Positions 1 through 5,891 of a stretch of DNA of 8,968 nucleotides are shown piece after piece. The stretch lies in assembly GCA_030601605.1 (NCBI GenBank), contig JAUVTI010000074.1:1-8968 (forward strand), given 5' to 3'. Position 1 is the stretch's first letter; every line of letters starts with the position of its first letter. Made by a program: the position numbers and the translations under genes. This stretch comes from Gemmatimonadales bacterium. Its GTDB lineage: Bacteria > Gemmatimonadota > Gemmatimonadetes > Gemmatimonadales > GWC2-71-9. The notes under the pieces are model-generated. The model was not told where the DNA came from, made no database searches, and was given only the letters and a program-made list of their open reading frames with translations.

Positions 1-1
1 G

Positions 2-478
2 GTCGCATTCCCAAACGCCGCCTACGTGGTGCAGCAGGCCGAGCTCGAGTTTGCCGCGCGCACCAATGAGCGCACCGCGGCGAACTATCTTCCGCTCAAC
101 TTCGCTCCGATCGCGGCGGCCGACCGGTGGCGGTTGGTGAGTGGGGAGGCGGATCTCCTGCCCGGAATCCATCTGCTTCCGACCCCGGGGCACGTGCCCT
201 ACCACCAGTCGGTCCTGGTGACGAGCGGGGGGGAGAGCGCCTGTTTCCTGGGTGATCTCGTGCCCACCGCCGCCCACCTGCCGCTGCCCTGGATAATGGG
301 CTACGACCTCGAGCCGCTGGTCACCCTCGAGACCAAGCGCAGCCTGCTGGCCCGGGCCGAGGCGGAGGGCTGGCTGCTGGTGTTCGAGCACGATCCGGAG
401 CGGGGGCTGGGACGGGTGGTGAGCGACGGCAAATCATACCGATTCGCGCCGCTTGACACTCCGGAGGGGGGCGGGTAA
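2..478 (+). CDS. MBL-fold metallo-hydrolase, C-terminal part (5' end outside window)
   Basis: The reading frame is open from the first complete codon at base 2 to TAA at 476-478, giving 158 residues, so the true start and the first metal-binding HxHxDH motif lie upstream. Visible metallo-beta-lactamase-fold features are the TPGH segment (His codon at 191-193) followed by a HQS motif, a FLGD segment (metal-bridging Asp codon at 254-256) and a late FEHDP segment (His codon at 389-391). These match metal ligands expected in the second half of the fold, as in AHL-lactonase-like and other soluble MBL hydrolases. The opening FPNA...E.EFA stretch is typical of the same group. The substrate cannot be told from this fragment; hydrolysis of an ester, lactone or thioester is the general family chemistry. 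It ends 180 bases before infC and is co-directional with it, but a promoter candidate at its 3' end suggests infC is transcribed separately. Confidence 0.85.
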   Translation, partial: VAFPNAAYVVQQAELEFAARTNERTAANYLPLNFAPIAAADRWRLVSGEADLLPGIHLLPTPGHVPYHQSVLVTSGGESACFLGDLVPTAAHLPLPWIMGYDLEPLVTLETKRSLLARAEAEGWLLVFEHDPERGLGRVVSDGKSYRFAPLDTPEGGG

Positions 479-481
479 GTT
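453..481 (+). promoter_or_regulatory. candidate sigma70 promoter for the infC operon
   Basis: A perfect TTGACA (453-458) is followed after exactly 17 bases by TAAGTT (476-481). The -10 element matches only three of six consensus bases, but these are the three most conserved (first T, second A, last T). The -35 lies inside the last codons of the upstream hydrolase gene and the -10 overlaps its stop codon. Transcription would start near base 488 and give an infC leader of about 170 bases. This is inference from consensus only. Confidence 0.4.
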
Positions 482-658
482 CAGCAGCCACAATCTGATA
501 AGCAAGCGCCCGCGAGCGCTTCGCCCTCCTGCCGCCGGCCCGGTGCCGAGTGTGCGTTCAGGGTTCCGACGACCAGACGGGGACGAATGTCCCCGCTGAC
601 TGCGGACTCCGGAGGGATCGGGTCCGGTTTTTTGACTCGTTTTAAGGAGGAGCCCCAA
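479..658 (+). promoter_or_regulatory. structured 5' leader of the infC-rpmI-rplT operon
   Basis: This 180-base stretch holds no convincing gene. It contains a series of inverted repeats: AAGCGC/GCGCTT (504-509 and 516-521, six-base loop), CGGC/GCCG (536-539 and 545-548), CGGGGAC/GTCCCCG (578-584 and 589-595, GAAT loop) and the terminator-like hairpin at 603-633. CCTCCT at 525-530 is perfectly complementary to the Shine-Dalgarno AGGAGG (645-650), and the overlapping CCCTCC (524-529) is complementary to GGAGGG (611-616) inside the terminator hairpin, so alternative folds are possible. infC operons in Firmicutes are known to be controlled by L20 binding to such a leader (L20 leader, with transcription attenuation). 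Whether this leader is homologous cannot be judged by eye; the regulatory role is inferred. Confidence 0.5.
603..633 (+). terminator. intrinsic terminator or attenuator-like hairpin before infC
   Basis: A seven-pair stem (603-609 with 620-626, one G.T pair, ten-base loop) is followed by six Ts at 628-633. A competing stem CCGGA/TCCGG (609-613 with 623-627) abuts the T run directly. The hairpin ends only ten bases before the infC Shine-Dalgarno and lies inside the putative leader. It is therefore better read as an attenuator of the infC operon than as the end of the upstream hydrolase transcript, although it could serve as both. Confidence 0.45.
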
Positions 659-661
659 CTG
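643..661 (+). promoter_or_regulatory. strong Shine-Dalgarno and CTG start codon of infC
   Basis: TAAGGAGG (643-650) is a full-length match to the anti-Shine-Dalgarno, and it is followed after eight bases by CTG at 659-661, in frame with IF3. The only in-frame ATG (587) lies in the loop and stem of a leader hairpin, upstream of the terminator-like T run, with no ribosome site in front of it. infC genes classically use a rare start codon (AUU in E. coli), so that IF3, which rejects poor starts, limits its own synthesis. CTG fits that pattern. A GTG at 692 with GAGGG at 682-686 is a weaker alternative. Confidence 0.65.
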
Positions 662-1183
662 GCTGTTCAAAACGACAAACAGAGGGTTCGGGTGAACCAA
701 CAGATCCGGATCAGCCCGGTGCGGTTGATCGGGGCAGACGGAGAGCAGGTCGGCGTAGTGCCTGTCGACGAAGCGCTCGAGAAAGCCCGCACCCTGGGCC
801 TCGACCTGGTCGAGGTGGCGCCGGCGGCGCGGCCGCCCGTAGTGAAGATCATGGATTACGGGAAGTATCGCTTCGAGCAGGCCAAGGCGGCTCGGGCGGC
901 GCGCAAGAAGCAGCACAATATCCAGGTCAAAGAGGTGAAGTACCGGCCGGGGATCAGCGATCACGACTTCGAGTTCAAGACCCGGCACGCGCGCACCTTT
1001 CTGGAAGAGGGCAACAAGGTCAAGGTGACCATGATGTTCCGCGGCCGGCAGGTGACGCACCCGGAACTGGGCAGGGAGGTGCTGGAGCGGGTGTACAACG
1101 AGCTTCAGGACGTCGGGAAGGTGGAGATGCGCCCGAAGCTCGAGGGCCGGAACATGACGATGGTACTGGCGCCGACGAAGTAG
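659..1183 (+). CDS. infC: translation initiation factor IF-3
   Basis: IF3 binds the 30S subunit, prevents premature 50S joining and checks the initiator tRNA and start codon. From CTG 659 the protein has 174 residues, the usual IF3 size. The N-domain runs from VNQQIR (about residue 12) to the signature KIMDYGKYRFEQ (about residues 62-73). A basic, Ala/Arg/Lys-rich linker follows, and the C-domain begins at VKEVKYRPG and carries FLEEGNKVKV and FRGRQ.THPELG before ending in MTMVLAPTK. All are standard family motifs. It is first in the infC-rpmI-rplT unit, 51 bases before rpmI. An ATG at 587 would add 24 residues (SPLTADSGG...) that are not IF3-like and would be translated through the terminator hairpin, so that start is not preferred. 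Identity is certain; the start is likely but not proven. Confidence 0.96.
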   Translation: MAVQNDKQRVRVNQQIRISPVRLIGADGEQVGVVPVDEALEKARTLGLDLVEVAPAARPPVVKIMDYGKYRFEQAKAARAARKKQHNIQVKEVKYRPGISDHDFEFKTRHARTFLEEGNKVKVTMMFRGRQVTHPELGREVLERVYNELQDVGKVEMRPKLEGRNMTMVLAPTK

Positions 1184-1234
1184 CGACGGCAGAAGGCAGC
1201 CGGTGAACCACGAGTACACGAAGGACGTAGACAT

Positions 1235-1429
1235 ATGCCGAAGATGAAGACCAAGCGGGGAGCCGCGAAGCGGTTCAAGCTCACCGGCAGGGGCAAGGTG
1301 AAGCGGCGGCGTGCCTTCAAGAGCCACATCCTGACGAAGAAGACCCCGAAACGTAAGCGGCGCTTGCGCCAGGCCACCCTGGTTTCCCACCAGGAAGAGG
1401 GCAGAATCAAGCGTCTGCTGCACGGATAG
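1235..1429 (+). CDS. rpmI: 50S ribosomal protein L35 (bL35)
   Basis: This is a small, very basic protein of 64 residues, the normal size for L35, a component of the large ribosomal subunit. The family pattern is clear: MPKMKTKRGAAKRFK at the N-terminus, a GKVKRRRAFKSHIL core, a KKTPKRKRRLR stretch and a C-terminal IKRLL. ATG 1235 has AAGGA at 1221-1225 with nine bases of spacing. It lies between infC and rplT, as in most bacteria, and only nine bases separate its stop from rplT. Confidence 0.98.
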   Translation: MPKMKTKRGAAKRFKLTGRGKVKRRRAFKSHILTKKTPKRKRRLRQATLVSHQEEGRIKRLLHG

Positions 1430-1438
1430 GAGCGAGCG

Positions 1439-1792
1439 ATGCCCAGAGTGAGAAGCAACGTCGCCCGCCTCAAGCGGAAGAAGAAGATCATGCGCGCCGC
1501 CAAGGGCGCACGTGGCGGGCGCAGCAAGCTGTACAAGTCGGCCAAGGAGAACGTCGAGCGCGGACTCCGTTACGCGTACCGCGACCGGCGCCGCCGCAAG
1601 CGCGATTTCCGCAGGTTGTGGATCCTGCGGATCAACGCGGCCGCCCGGCTGCACGACCTCTCCTACAGCCGGTTCATGTCGGGCCTCAGGAAGGCCGGCG
1701 TGGAAATCAACCGCAAGGTCTTGGCTGACCTGGCGGTTCGCGACCCGGCGGCGTTTGGTGAGCTGGCGGAGGTAGCGAAGCAGAGTCTCTAG
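1439..1792 (+). CDS. rplT: 50S ribosomal protein L20 (bL20)
   Basis: The 117-residue product is the usual length for L20, an early 23S rRNA-binding assembly protein. A basic N-terminal tail (residues 1-55, MPRVRSNVARLKRKKK) leads into the conserved AYRDRRRRKRDFRRLWI.RINAAAR block at about residues 46-70 and the globular SYSRFM.GL.KAGVEINRK.LADLAV segment. The start is ATG 1439 with AGGAG at 1428-1432, six bases upstream, overlapping the rpmI stop. L20 is the known autoregulator of infC operons in E. coli and B. subtilis, so it is the natural candidate for the ligand of the leader at 479-658; that link is inferred here. Confidence 0.98.
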   Translation: MPRVRSNVARLKRKKKIMRAAKGARGGRSKLYKSAKENVERGLRYAYRDRRRRKRDFRRLWILRINAAARLHDLSYSRFMSGLRKAGVEINRKVLADLAVRDPAAFGELAEVAKQSL

Positions 1793-1806
1793 CAGCTCGG
1801 GCTCCA

Positions 1807-2835
1807 ATGCCAAACCCCGCTTCCCCCAAAGCCGAGCTCGAGGCGATCGCGCAGGCGGTGGACCGCGTGGCCACCGCCGACGCAGCGACGCTGGCGGAGC
1901 TCAAGACCGAATACCTCGGCCGGAAGGCCGGGAGGCTGACCGGCATCCTGCGCTCCATCTCGGGCCTCCCGCCCGAGGAGCGGCGCGCCGTTGGCAGGCG
2001 CGCCAACGAGTTGAAGCAGGAGCTGGAGGCGGCGATCTCCTCCCGCGAGGCCGCGCTCGAGTCGGAGGTCGCGCGCCCGTCCGACGTGGACTGGACGATG
2101 CCGGGTCGCCACCGGTGGCGCGGGGCGAAGCATCCCGTGGCCTCGGTGGTGGACGAGATCTGCGAGATCTTCCGCGAGCTCGGCTTCACGCGCGTCTCCG
2201 GCCCCGAGGCTGAGACCGAGGACTACAACTTCACCAAGCTCAACATCCCGCTCGATCACCCCGCAGCGGACGAGCACGACACCTTCTACCTCGGGCCCGG
2301 CGTGCTGCTGCGCACCCACACGTCCCCGGTGCAGGCGCGCACGATGGAGCGCTACGAGCCGCCGATCCGCATCGTGGTGCCCGGCGTCGTGTACCGCCGC
2401 GACCCGTTCGACCCGTCGCACTCGCCCATGTTCGAGCAAATCGAGGGTCTGGTCGTTGACGAGGGCGTGAGCTTCGTGGACTTCAAGGCCGGCATCGACT
2501 ACTTCGTGAAGCACTTCTTCACGGCGGACACGGCCGTCCGGTTCCGTCCGTCGTTCTTCCCGTTCACCGAGCCGTCGGCCGAGGTGGACGTGCAGTGCCA
2601 GATCTGCCACGGGAGCGGTTGCTCGACGTGCCAGCAGACGGGCTGGCTCGAGATCATGGGGTGCGGCATGGTGCACCCCGCGGTGTTCGAAAACTGCGGC
2701 ATCGACTCGGAGCGGTACACGGGCTACGCGTTCGGGATGGGAATGGAGCGGATCACGATGCTGCGGCACGGCATCCCGGACATCCGGCTGCTGTTCGAGA
2801 ACGACATGCGCTTCCTCTCACAGTTCGTGGAATAG
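1807..2835 (+). CDS. pheS: phenylalanine--tRNA ligase alpha subunit
   Basis: PheS is the catalytic subunit of the heterotetrameric class II synthetase that charges tRNA-Phe in the cytoplasm. The 342 residues are normal for the family. Residues 1-90 form the N-terminal helical tRNA-binding coiled coil, with LGRKAGRLTGILR at about 37-49. The catalytic domain shows DYNF...NIP.DHPA..EHDTFY (139-161), RTHTSPVQ (169-176), motif 2 around VVYRRD and FEQIEG (194-214), FFPFTEPSAEVDV (250-262) and motif 3 GMGMERITML (310-319). Four cysteines, C264/C267 and C272/C275, form a knuckle just before GWLEI.GCGMVHP; I recall this from other bacterial PheS proteins, and it may bind zinc. The gene starts 14 bases after rplT with no clear Shine-Dalgarno and ends two bases before pheT, so it probably depends on coupling with its neighbours. 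Confidence 0.98.
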   Translation: MPNPASPKAELEAIAQAVDRVATADAATLAELKTEYLGRKAGRLTGILRSISGLPPEERRAVGRRANELKQELEAAISSREAALESEVARPSDVDWTMPGRHRWRGAKHPVASVVDEICEIFRELGFTRVSGPEAETEDYNFTKLNIPLDHPAADEHDTFYLGPGVLLRTHTSPVQARTMERYEPPIRIVVPGVVYRRDPFDPSHSPMFEQIEGLVVDEGVSFVDFKAGIDYFVKHFFTADTAVRFRPSFFPFTEPSAEVDVQCQICHGSGCSTCQQTGWLEIMGCGMVHPAVFENCGIDSERYTGYAFGMGMERITMLRHGIPDIRLLFENDMRFLSQFVE

Positions 2836-2837
2836 CC

Positions 2838-5192
2838 ATGATCGTTTCCGTCAACTGGTTGTCGGCCATGCTGGGCCGCGAGCTGGACCCCGACGATGCC
2901 GCAGAACGGCTGGCGATGCTCGGCGCGCCCGTGGAGGCGATCGAGCACGTGCGCCCCGCTCTCGATGACGTCGTCATCGGCGTCGTCGAGAAGGTCGAGA
3001 AGCATCCCAACGCCGACCGCCTCACGCTGTGCCACGTGGACGCAGGGAAGGGCGTCGTAGAGGTCGTTTGCGGCGCCCCCAACGTACGCGAGGGAGCCAA
3101 GTATCCCTACGCGGCCGCCGGCGCGGTGCTGCCAGGCGGGCTCGAGCTGGAGGCGCGCAAGATCCGGGGTGTCGTGTCCAACGGGATGCTGTGCTCGGCC
3201 AGGGAACTGGAGCTCGGCACGGAGCACGAGGGCATCATGGAGGTGCGCACGGACGCCGCGCCGGGAACGCCGCTGCTCGAGGCCATGCAGCTCGCCGACA
3301 CGCGGATGGACCTGGAGGTGACCCCGAACAGGGGGGACCTGCTGGGACACAAGGGCGTCGCGCGCGAGCTGGGGGCTGCCTACGGAGCGCCGGTCAAGCT
3401 CGCCGTGATTCCGGACGCCCCGGCGGAGGGCCCGGCGCCGCGCATGGTGAAGGAGCGGGGCACGGTCGACGGCGTCGAGATCAGCATCGAGGATGTGGAG
3501 GGCTGCCCGCGCTACATGGGCGCTGTGATCCGGGGCGTGAAGGTCGGTCCCTCGCCGGCGTGGCTCGAGGCCCGACTGCGCGGCATCGGACAGCGGCCCA
3601 TCAACAACGTCGTGGACGCCACGAACTACATCCTGTTCGAGCTGAACCAGCCGCTGCACGCGTTCGACCTCGCGAAGGTCCGCGGCAACAGGATCGTCGT
3701 GCGGCGGGCGCACCCGGGCGAGCAGATGGTCACGCTGGATGGCGAGAAGCGCGAGCTCACGCCGGAGATGACGATGATCTGCGACGGCGAGGGCCCCACC
3801 GCGATCGCCGGAGTGATGGGAGGCGGCGACTCGGAGGTGTCGGACGAGACCAACGACGTGCTGCTGGAGTGCGCGTACTTCGATCCCAAGCGGATCCGGG
3901 CGACGCGCCGCAAGCTCAAGACAAGCACAGAGGCGTCGTACCGCTTCGAGCGGGGCACCGACATCGAGGGCATGACCGATGTTCTGCGCCGCGCCGTCGC
4001 CCTCATTCGGGCGGTGGCGGGAGGCGAGGAGCGTGAAGCGGCGATCGACGTGTATCCCAAGCCGCGCAAGGCGCAGGCGGTGTTCCTCAGGCCGGCGCGG
4101 GTGGAGCACGTGCTGGGCACGCCGGTTCCGCAGGAGGAGATCGAGCGCCTGCTGCTCAGCGTCGGATTTCCGGTGGCGCCCAAGGTCGGCCGGCTCCACG
4201 TGCAGGTTCCGGGTTGGCGCCCGGACGTCACGCGCGAAGTGGATCTCATCGAGGAGGTCGCCCGGCTCAAGGGCTACGACTCGTTCCCGGTGGAGCTGAG
4301 ACCGCTCAGGCCGAGCGTCGTGCCAGACGATCCGGTGGAGCCGGTCAAGGCGCGCGTGCGCTCGGTATTGACCGCGCTCGGCCTCAACGAGGCCCGCTCC
4401 CTCTCGCTCAGCAGCCAGGCGGGCGAGGACGCGGTGCGGCTGCTCAACCCGCTGTCGGTCGAGGATGCCCACCTGCGCCAGGACCTCCTGAGCGGGCTGG
4501 TCCGCTCTGCGGAGCGCAACTGGGCAGCGCGCGAGCGCGACATCCGGCTGTTCGAGATGGGCACCGTGTTCCACGCGGGGGGCGAGGGGGTGCCGCGGGA
4601 GTCGCTGTGGCTGGCCGCCGTGATCTCGGGTGCGAGCGCGCCGCCCCACTGGTCGAGCTCGGGCAAGTCGCCTGATTACGATCTGTGGGATGTGAAGGGT
4701 ATGTTCGAGGAGGCGGCGCGGGCCGCCGGCGCAGATGGCAGCGTCGTTGCCGCCGCAGCCGGGTGGGAGTTGCGCGACGCCTCGGGCGAGCAGCGCGGGC
4801 GGGCCGGAATGCTCGAGGCGGATCGTCCGGCCTGGGCCGCGCCTCTGTTCGGGTTCGAGCTCTCTGTCTCGGCCGCCGAGCAGCCGTACGTAGCGTACCG
4901 CGGGTTGGCGACCACGCCGCCGGTGGAGCGCGACGTGGCCCTGGTGGTCCCAGACGGCGTCACCGCGCAGGCGGTCGAGAGCGCGATGCGCGAAGTCGCA
5001 GGCGCGCTGCTGGTGGACAGTCGCGTGTTCGACGAGTACAGTGGCGAGGGAGTCCCTGGGCGCAGCGTAGCCTGGCGACTGGTCTTCCGCGCGCCGGACA
5101 GGACTCTGCGCGAGGAAGAGGTGGATGAAGCGCTTAGGGGGGTCTTAACGACGCTCAAGGAGCGGCTTGGTGTCGAACGACGAGAGGCCTGA
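2838..5192 (+). CDS. pheT: phenylalanine--tRNA ligase beta subunit
   Basis: PheT pairs with PheS; it binds tRNA-Phe and hydrolyses mischarged Tyr-tRNA-Phe. The 784-residue product is full length. In order it shows the B1 domain with an EMAP/OB-like tRNA-binding fold (about 40-155, KVEKHPNADRLTLCHVD and VVCGAPNVREG), VTPNRGDLLG (161-170), the B3/B4 editing domain (about 210-400, with RPINNVVDATNYI, QPLHAFDL, and TAIAGVMGG), TSTEASYRFERG (362-373), the B5 domain with WRPDVTREVDLIEEVARLKGYD (460-481), a catalytic-like core and a C-terminal ferredoxin-fold anticodon-binding domain (about 692-784, PPVERDVALVVP). ATG 2838 is chosen because MIVSVNWL is the standard PheT start and lies two bases after the pheS stop. 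The open frame extends upstream to 2595, but that part is out-of-frame reading of pheS. Its last 23 bases overlap the next gene. Confidence 0.98.
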   Translation: MIVSVNWLSAMLGRELDPDDAAERLAMLGAPVEAIEHVRPALDDVVIGVVEKVEKHPNADRLTLCHVDAGKGVVEVVCGAPNVREGAKYPYAAAGAVLPGGLELEARKIRGVVSNGMLCSARELELGTEHEGIMEVRTDAAPGTPLLEAMQLADTRMDLEVTPNRGDLLGHKGVARELGAAYGAPVKLAVIPDAPAEGPAPRMVKERGTVDGVEISIEDVEGCPRYMGAVIRGVKVGPSPAWLEARLRGIGQRPINNVVDATNYILFELNQPLHAFDLAKVRGNRIVVRRAHPGEQMVTLDGEKRELTPEMTMICDGEGPTAIAGVMGGGDSEVSDETNDVLLECAYFDPKRIRATRRKLKTSTEASYRFERGTDIEGMTDVLRRAVALIRAVAGGEEREAAIDVYPKPRKAQAVFLRPARVEHVLGTPVPQEEIERLLLSVGFPVAPKVGRLHVQVPGWRPDVTREVDLIEEVARLKGYDSFPVELRPLRPSVVPDDPVEPVKARVRSVLTALGLNEARSLSLSSQAGEDAVRLLNPLSVEDAHLRQDLLSGLVRSAERNWAARERDIRLFEMGTVFHAGGEGVPRESLWLAAVISGASAPPHWSSSGKSPDYDLWDVKGMFEEAARAAGADGSVVAAAAGWELRDASGEQRGRAGMLEADRPAWAAPLFGFELSVSAAEQPYVAYRGLATTPPVERDVALVVPDGVTAQAVESAMREVAGALLVDSRVFDEYSGEGVPGRSVAWRLVFRAPDRTLREEEVDEALRGVLTTLKERLGVERREA

Positions 5193-5466
5193 ACTCCAGG
5201 CGCTGGATGAGCTCGAGCGGGCCGTTGCCGACCTGACCGGCGAGTTGTCGTCGTGGCGGCGACGGGCGCTGAGGGCCGAGGGCGAGCAGGCCGAGCTTGG
5301 CTCGGGCTACGACGCCGTGGGCAATCGCGAGCGCATCATGGAGCTGGAAGCCGAGAACAAGGACCTTCTGAGCCGCCTTGCAGCCGCTCGCACCCGGGTG
5401 AACGAGTTGCTCGGACGGCTGCGCTTTCTCGAGGAGCAGGTAGCGATCGGGGAGCAGGCCCGGTGA
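5170..5466 (+). CDS. small coiled-coil protein upstream of zapA, ZapB-like candidate
   Basis: This is a 98-residue, highly charged, soluble protein with no signal peptide or membrane segment. The C-terminal half (about residues 52-93) is a predicted continuous coiled coil, with heptad-like Leu/Ile spacing through RIMELEAENKDLLSRL and VNELLGRLRFLEEQ. A less regular helical stretch (about 10-45) precedes it. No catalytic motif is visible. GTG 5170 is preferred over TTG 5167 because AAGGAG (5157-5162) then lies seven bases upstream. The gene overlaps pheT by 23 bases, and its TGA overlaps the GTG of zapA (GTGA, 5463-5466), implying translational coupling. Short coiled-coil genes often precede zapA, and ZapB of gammaproteobacteria is a small coiled-coil partner of ZapA at the Z-ring. 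A ZapB-like role is inferred from context and shape, not from recognised homology. Confidence 0.75.
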   Translation: MSNDERPELQALDELERAVADLTGELSSWRRRALRAEGEQAELGSGYDAVGNRERIMELEAENKDLLSRLAAARTRVNELLGRLRFLEEQVAIGEQAR

Positions 5467-5759
5467 CCGGCAAGAAGACGGTCGTAAAGGTCACGATTGG
5501 AGGCGACGAGTACTCGCTCAAGTCGGACCGGCCGCCGGAGTACACGCGGGAGGTCGCCGAGCACCTGGACCGCGCCCTCAAGGAAGTGCTCGAGGTCGGC
5601 GCCATCGTCGAGAGCCACAAGGCGGCCATCCTCGCCGCCCTCACGATCACCGACGAGTTGTTCCAGTCCCGCCGCTCCCAGGCGGAGCTGGCCGAGCGGA
5701 TCAAGGCCCTCACGGCCGAGGTATCCCGCCTGTTGCCCCCCGCCAAACGCCGCGCCTAG
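5463..5759 (+). CDS. zapA: cell division protein ZapA
   Basis: ZapA binds FtsZ and cross-links protofilaments at the division ring. The 98-residue protein shows the family layout: a short N-terminal beta region (KVTIGGDEYSLKSDRPPEY, about residues 9-27) with the characteristic I.G..Y.L..D pattern, then a long helix starting at TREVAEHLDRALKEV, a mid-helix SHKAAILAALTITDELFQ segment and a C-terminal coiled coil ending in a basic tail. GTG 5463 overlaps the stop of the upstream coiled-coil gene by four bases. The frame is open back to 5253, but that would run through the preceding gene and add residues unlike ZapA. Its position just after a small coiled-coil gene and before rny supports the assignment. 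Confidence 0.9.
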   Translation: MTGKKTVVKVTIGGDEYSLKSDRPPEYTREVAEHLDRALKEVLEVGAIVESHKAAILAALTITDELFQSRRSQAELAERIKALTAEVSRLLPPAKRRA

Positions 5760-5891
5760 CGGGCCGTTTGCCTCGCCGCCGACCGCGGCGTAGATTCCGC
5801 TAGCGCAAGTACTTGGGCGCTCAGCACCTCCCAACCCATGGTTAGCGCGGCGCACGCCCTCGGGGCGGTTGCTGCCGCTGGAGATAGATTG
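5760..5891 (+). other. structured intergenic region between zapA and rny
   Basis: These 132 bases carry no convincing gene but hold several inverted repeats: CGCCGC/GCGGCG (5774-5779 and 5785-5790, five-base loop), AGCGC/GCGCT (5802-5806 and 5817-5821) and CGCCC/GGGCG (5855-5859 and 5863-5867, TCG loop). GCGCT at 5817-5821 can pair instead with a second AGCGC at 5844-5848. The ends can close through CC-AGCGG (5755-5762, one bulged T) with CCGCTGG (5875-5881). There is no T run, so it is not an intrinsic terminator. It may be the rny 5' leader or a small structured RNA; in several bacterial groups 6S RNA sits just after zapA. The function is unproven. Confidence 0.4.
5768..5796 (+). promoter_or_regulatory. 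candidate sigma70 promoter for rny
   Basis: TTGCCT (5768-5773) and TAGATT (5791-5796) are separated by 17 bases, and each matches four of six consensus bases. The spacer is largely the CGCCGC/GCGGCG inverted repeat. A start near 5803 would give an rny leader of about 90 bases containing the remaining hairpins. It offers a way for rny-folD-xseA to be expressed apart from the translation genes upstream. This is a consensus match only. Confidence 0.33.

Noticed and set aside
504..521. Perfect AAGCGC/GCGCTT hairpin as a terminator of the upstream hydrolase gene
   Set aside because: No T run follows it, so it does not qualify as an intrinsic terminator; it is treated as part of the infC leader.
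587..658. Upstream ATG start for infC
   Set aside because: The ATG is inside a leader hairpin with no ribosome site, the added 24 residues do not resemble IF3, and the region includes the terminator-like T run.
2596..2632. Cys-rich knuckle in PheS (C264, C267, C272, C275) as a possible novel insertion
   Set aside because: I recall a similar C..C/C..C segment before GWLEI in PheS from other bacteria, so it is a family variant and not a new domain.
2595..2837. N-terminal extension of pheT
   Set aside because: This part is pheS read in another frame; MIVSVNWL at 2838 is the standard PheT start.
2724..4649. A 641-codon open frame on the - strand across pheT, and similar long antisense frames at 434-1813, 1789-2769, 5307-6524, 5756-6787 and 6552-7556
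   Set aside because: All lie opposite well-identified genes, have low-complexity His/Arg/Ala/Leu-rich translations without recognisable motifs, and are expected when GC-rich third positions remove stop codons on the other strand.
5253..5462. N-terminal extension of zapA
   Set aside because: It is a shadow of the overlapping coiled-coil gene; the ZapA family begins at the GTG at 5463.
5838..5891. Longer rny start at ATG 5838
   Set aside because: No Shine-Dalgarno precedes it, and the added residues would push the membrane anchor away from the N-terminus; ATG 5892 has GGAG eight bases upstream.
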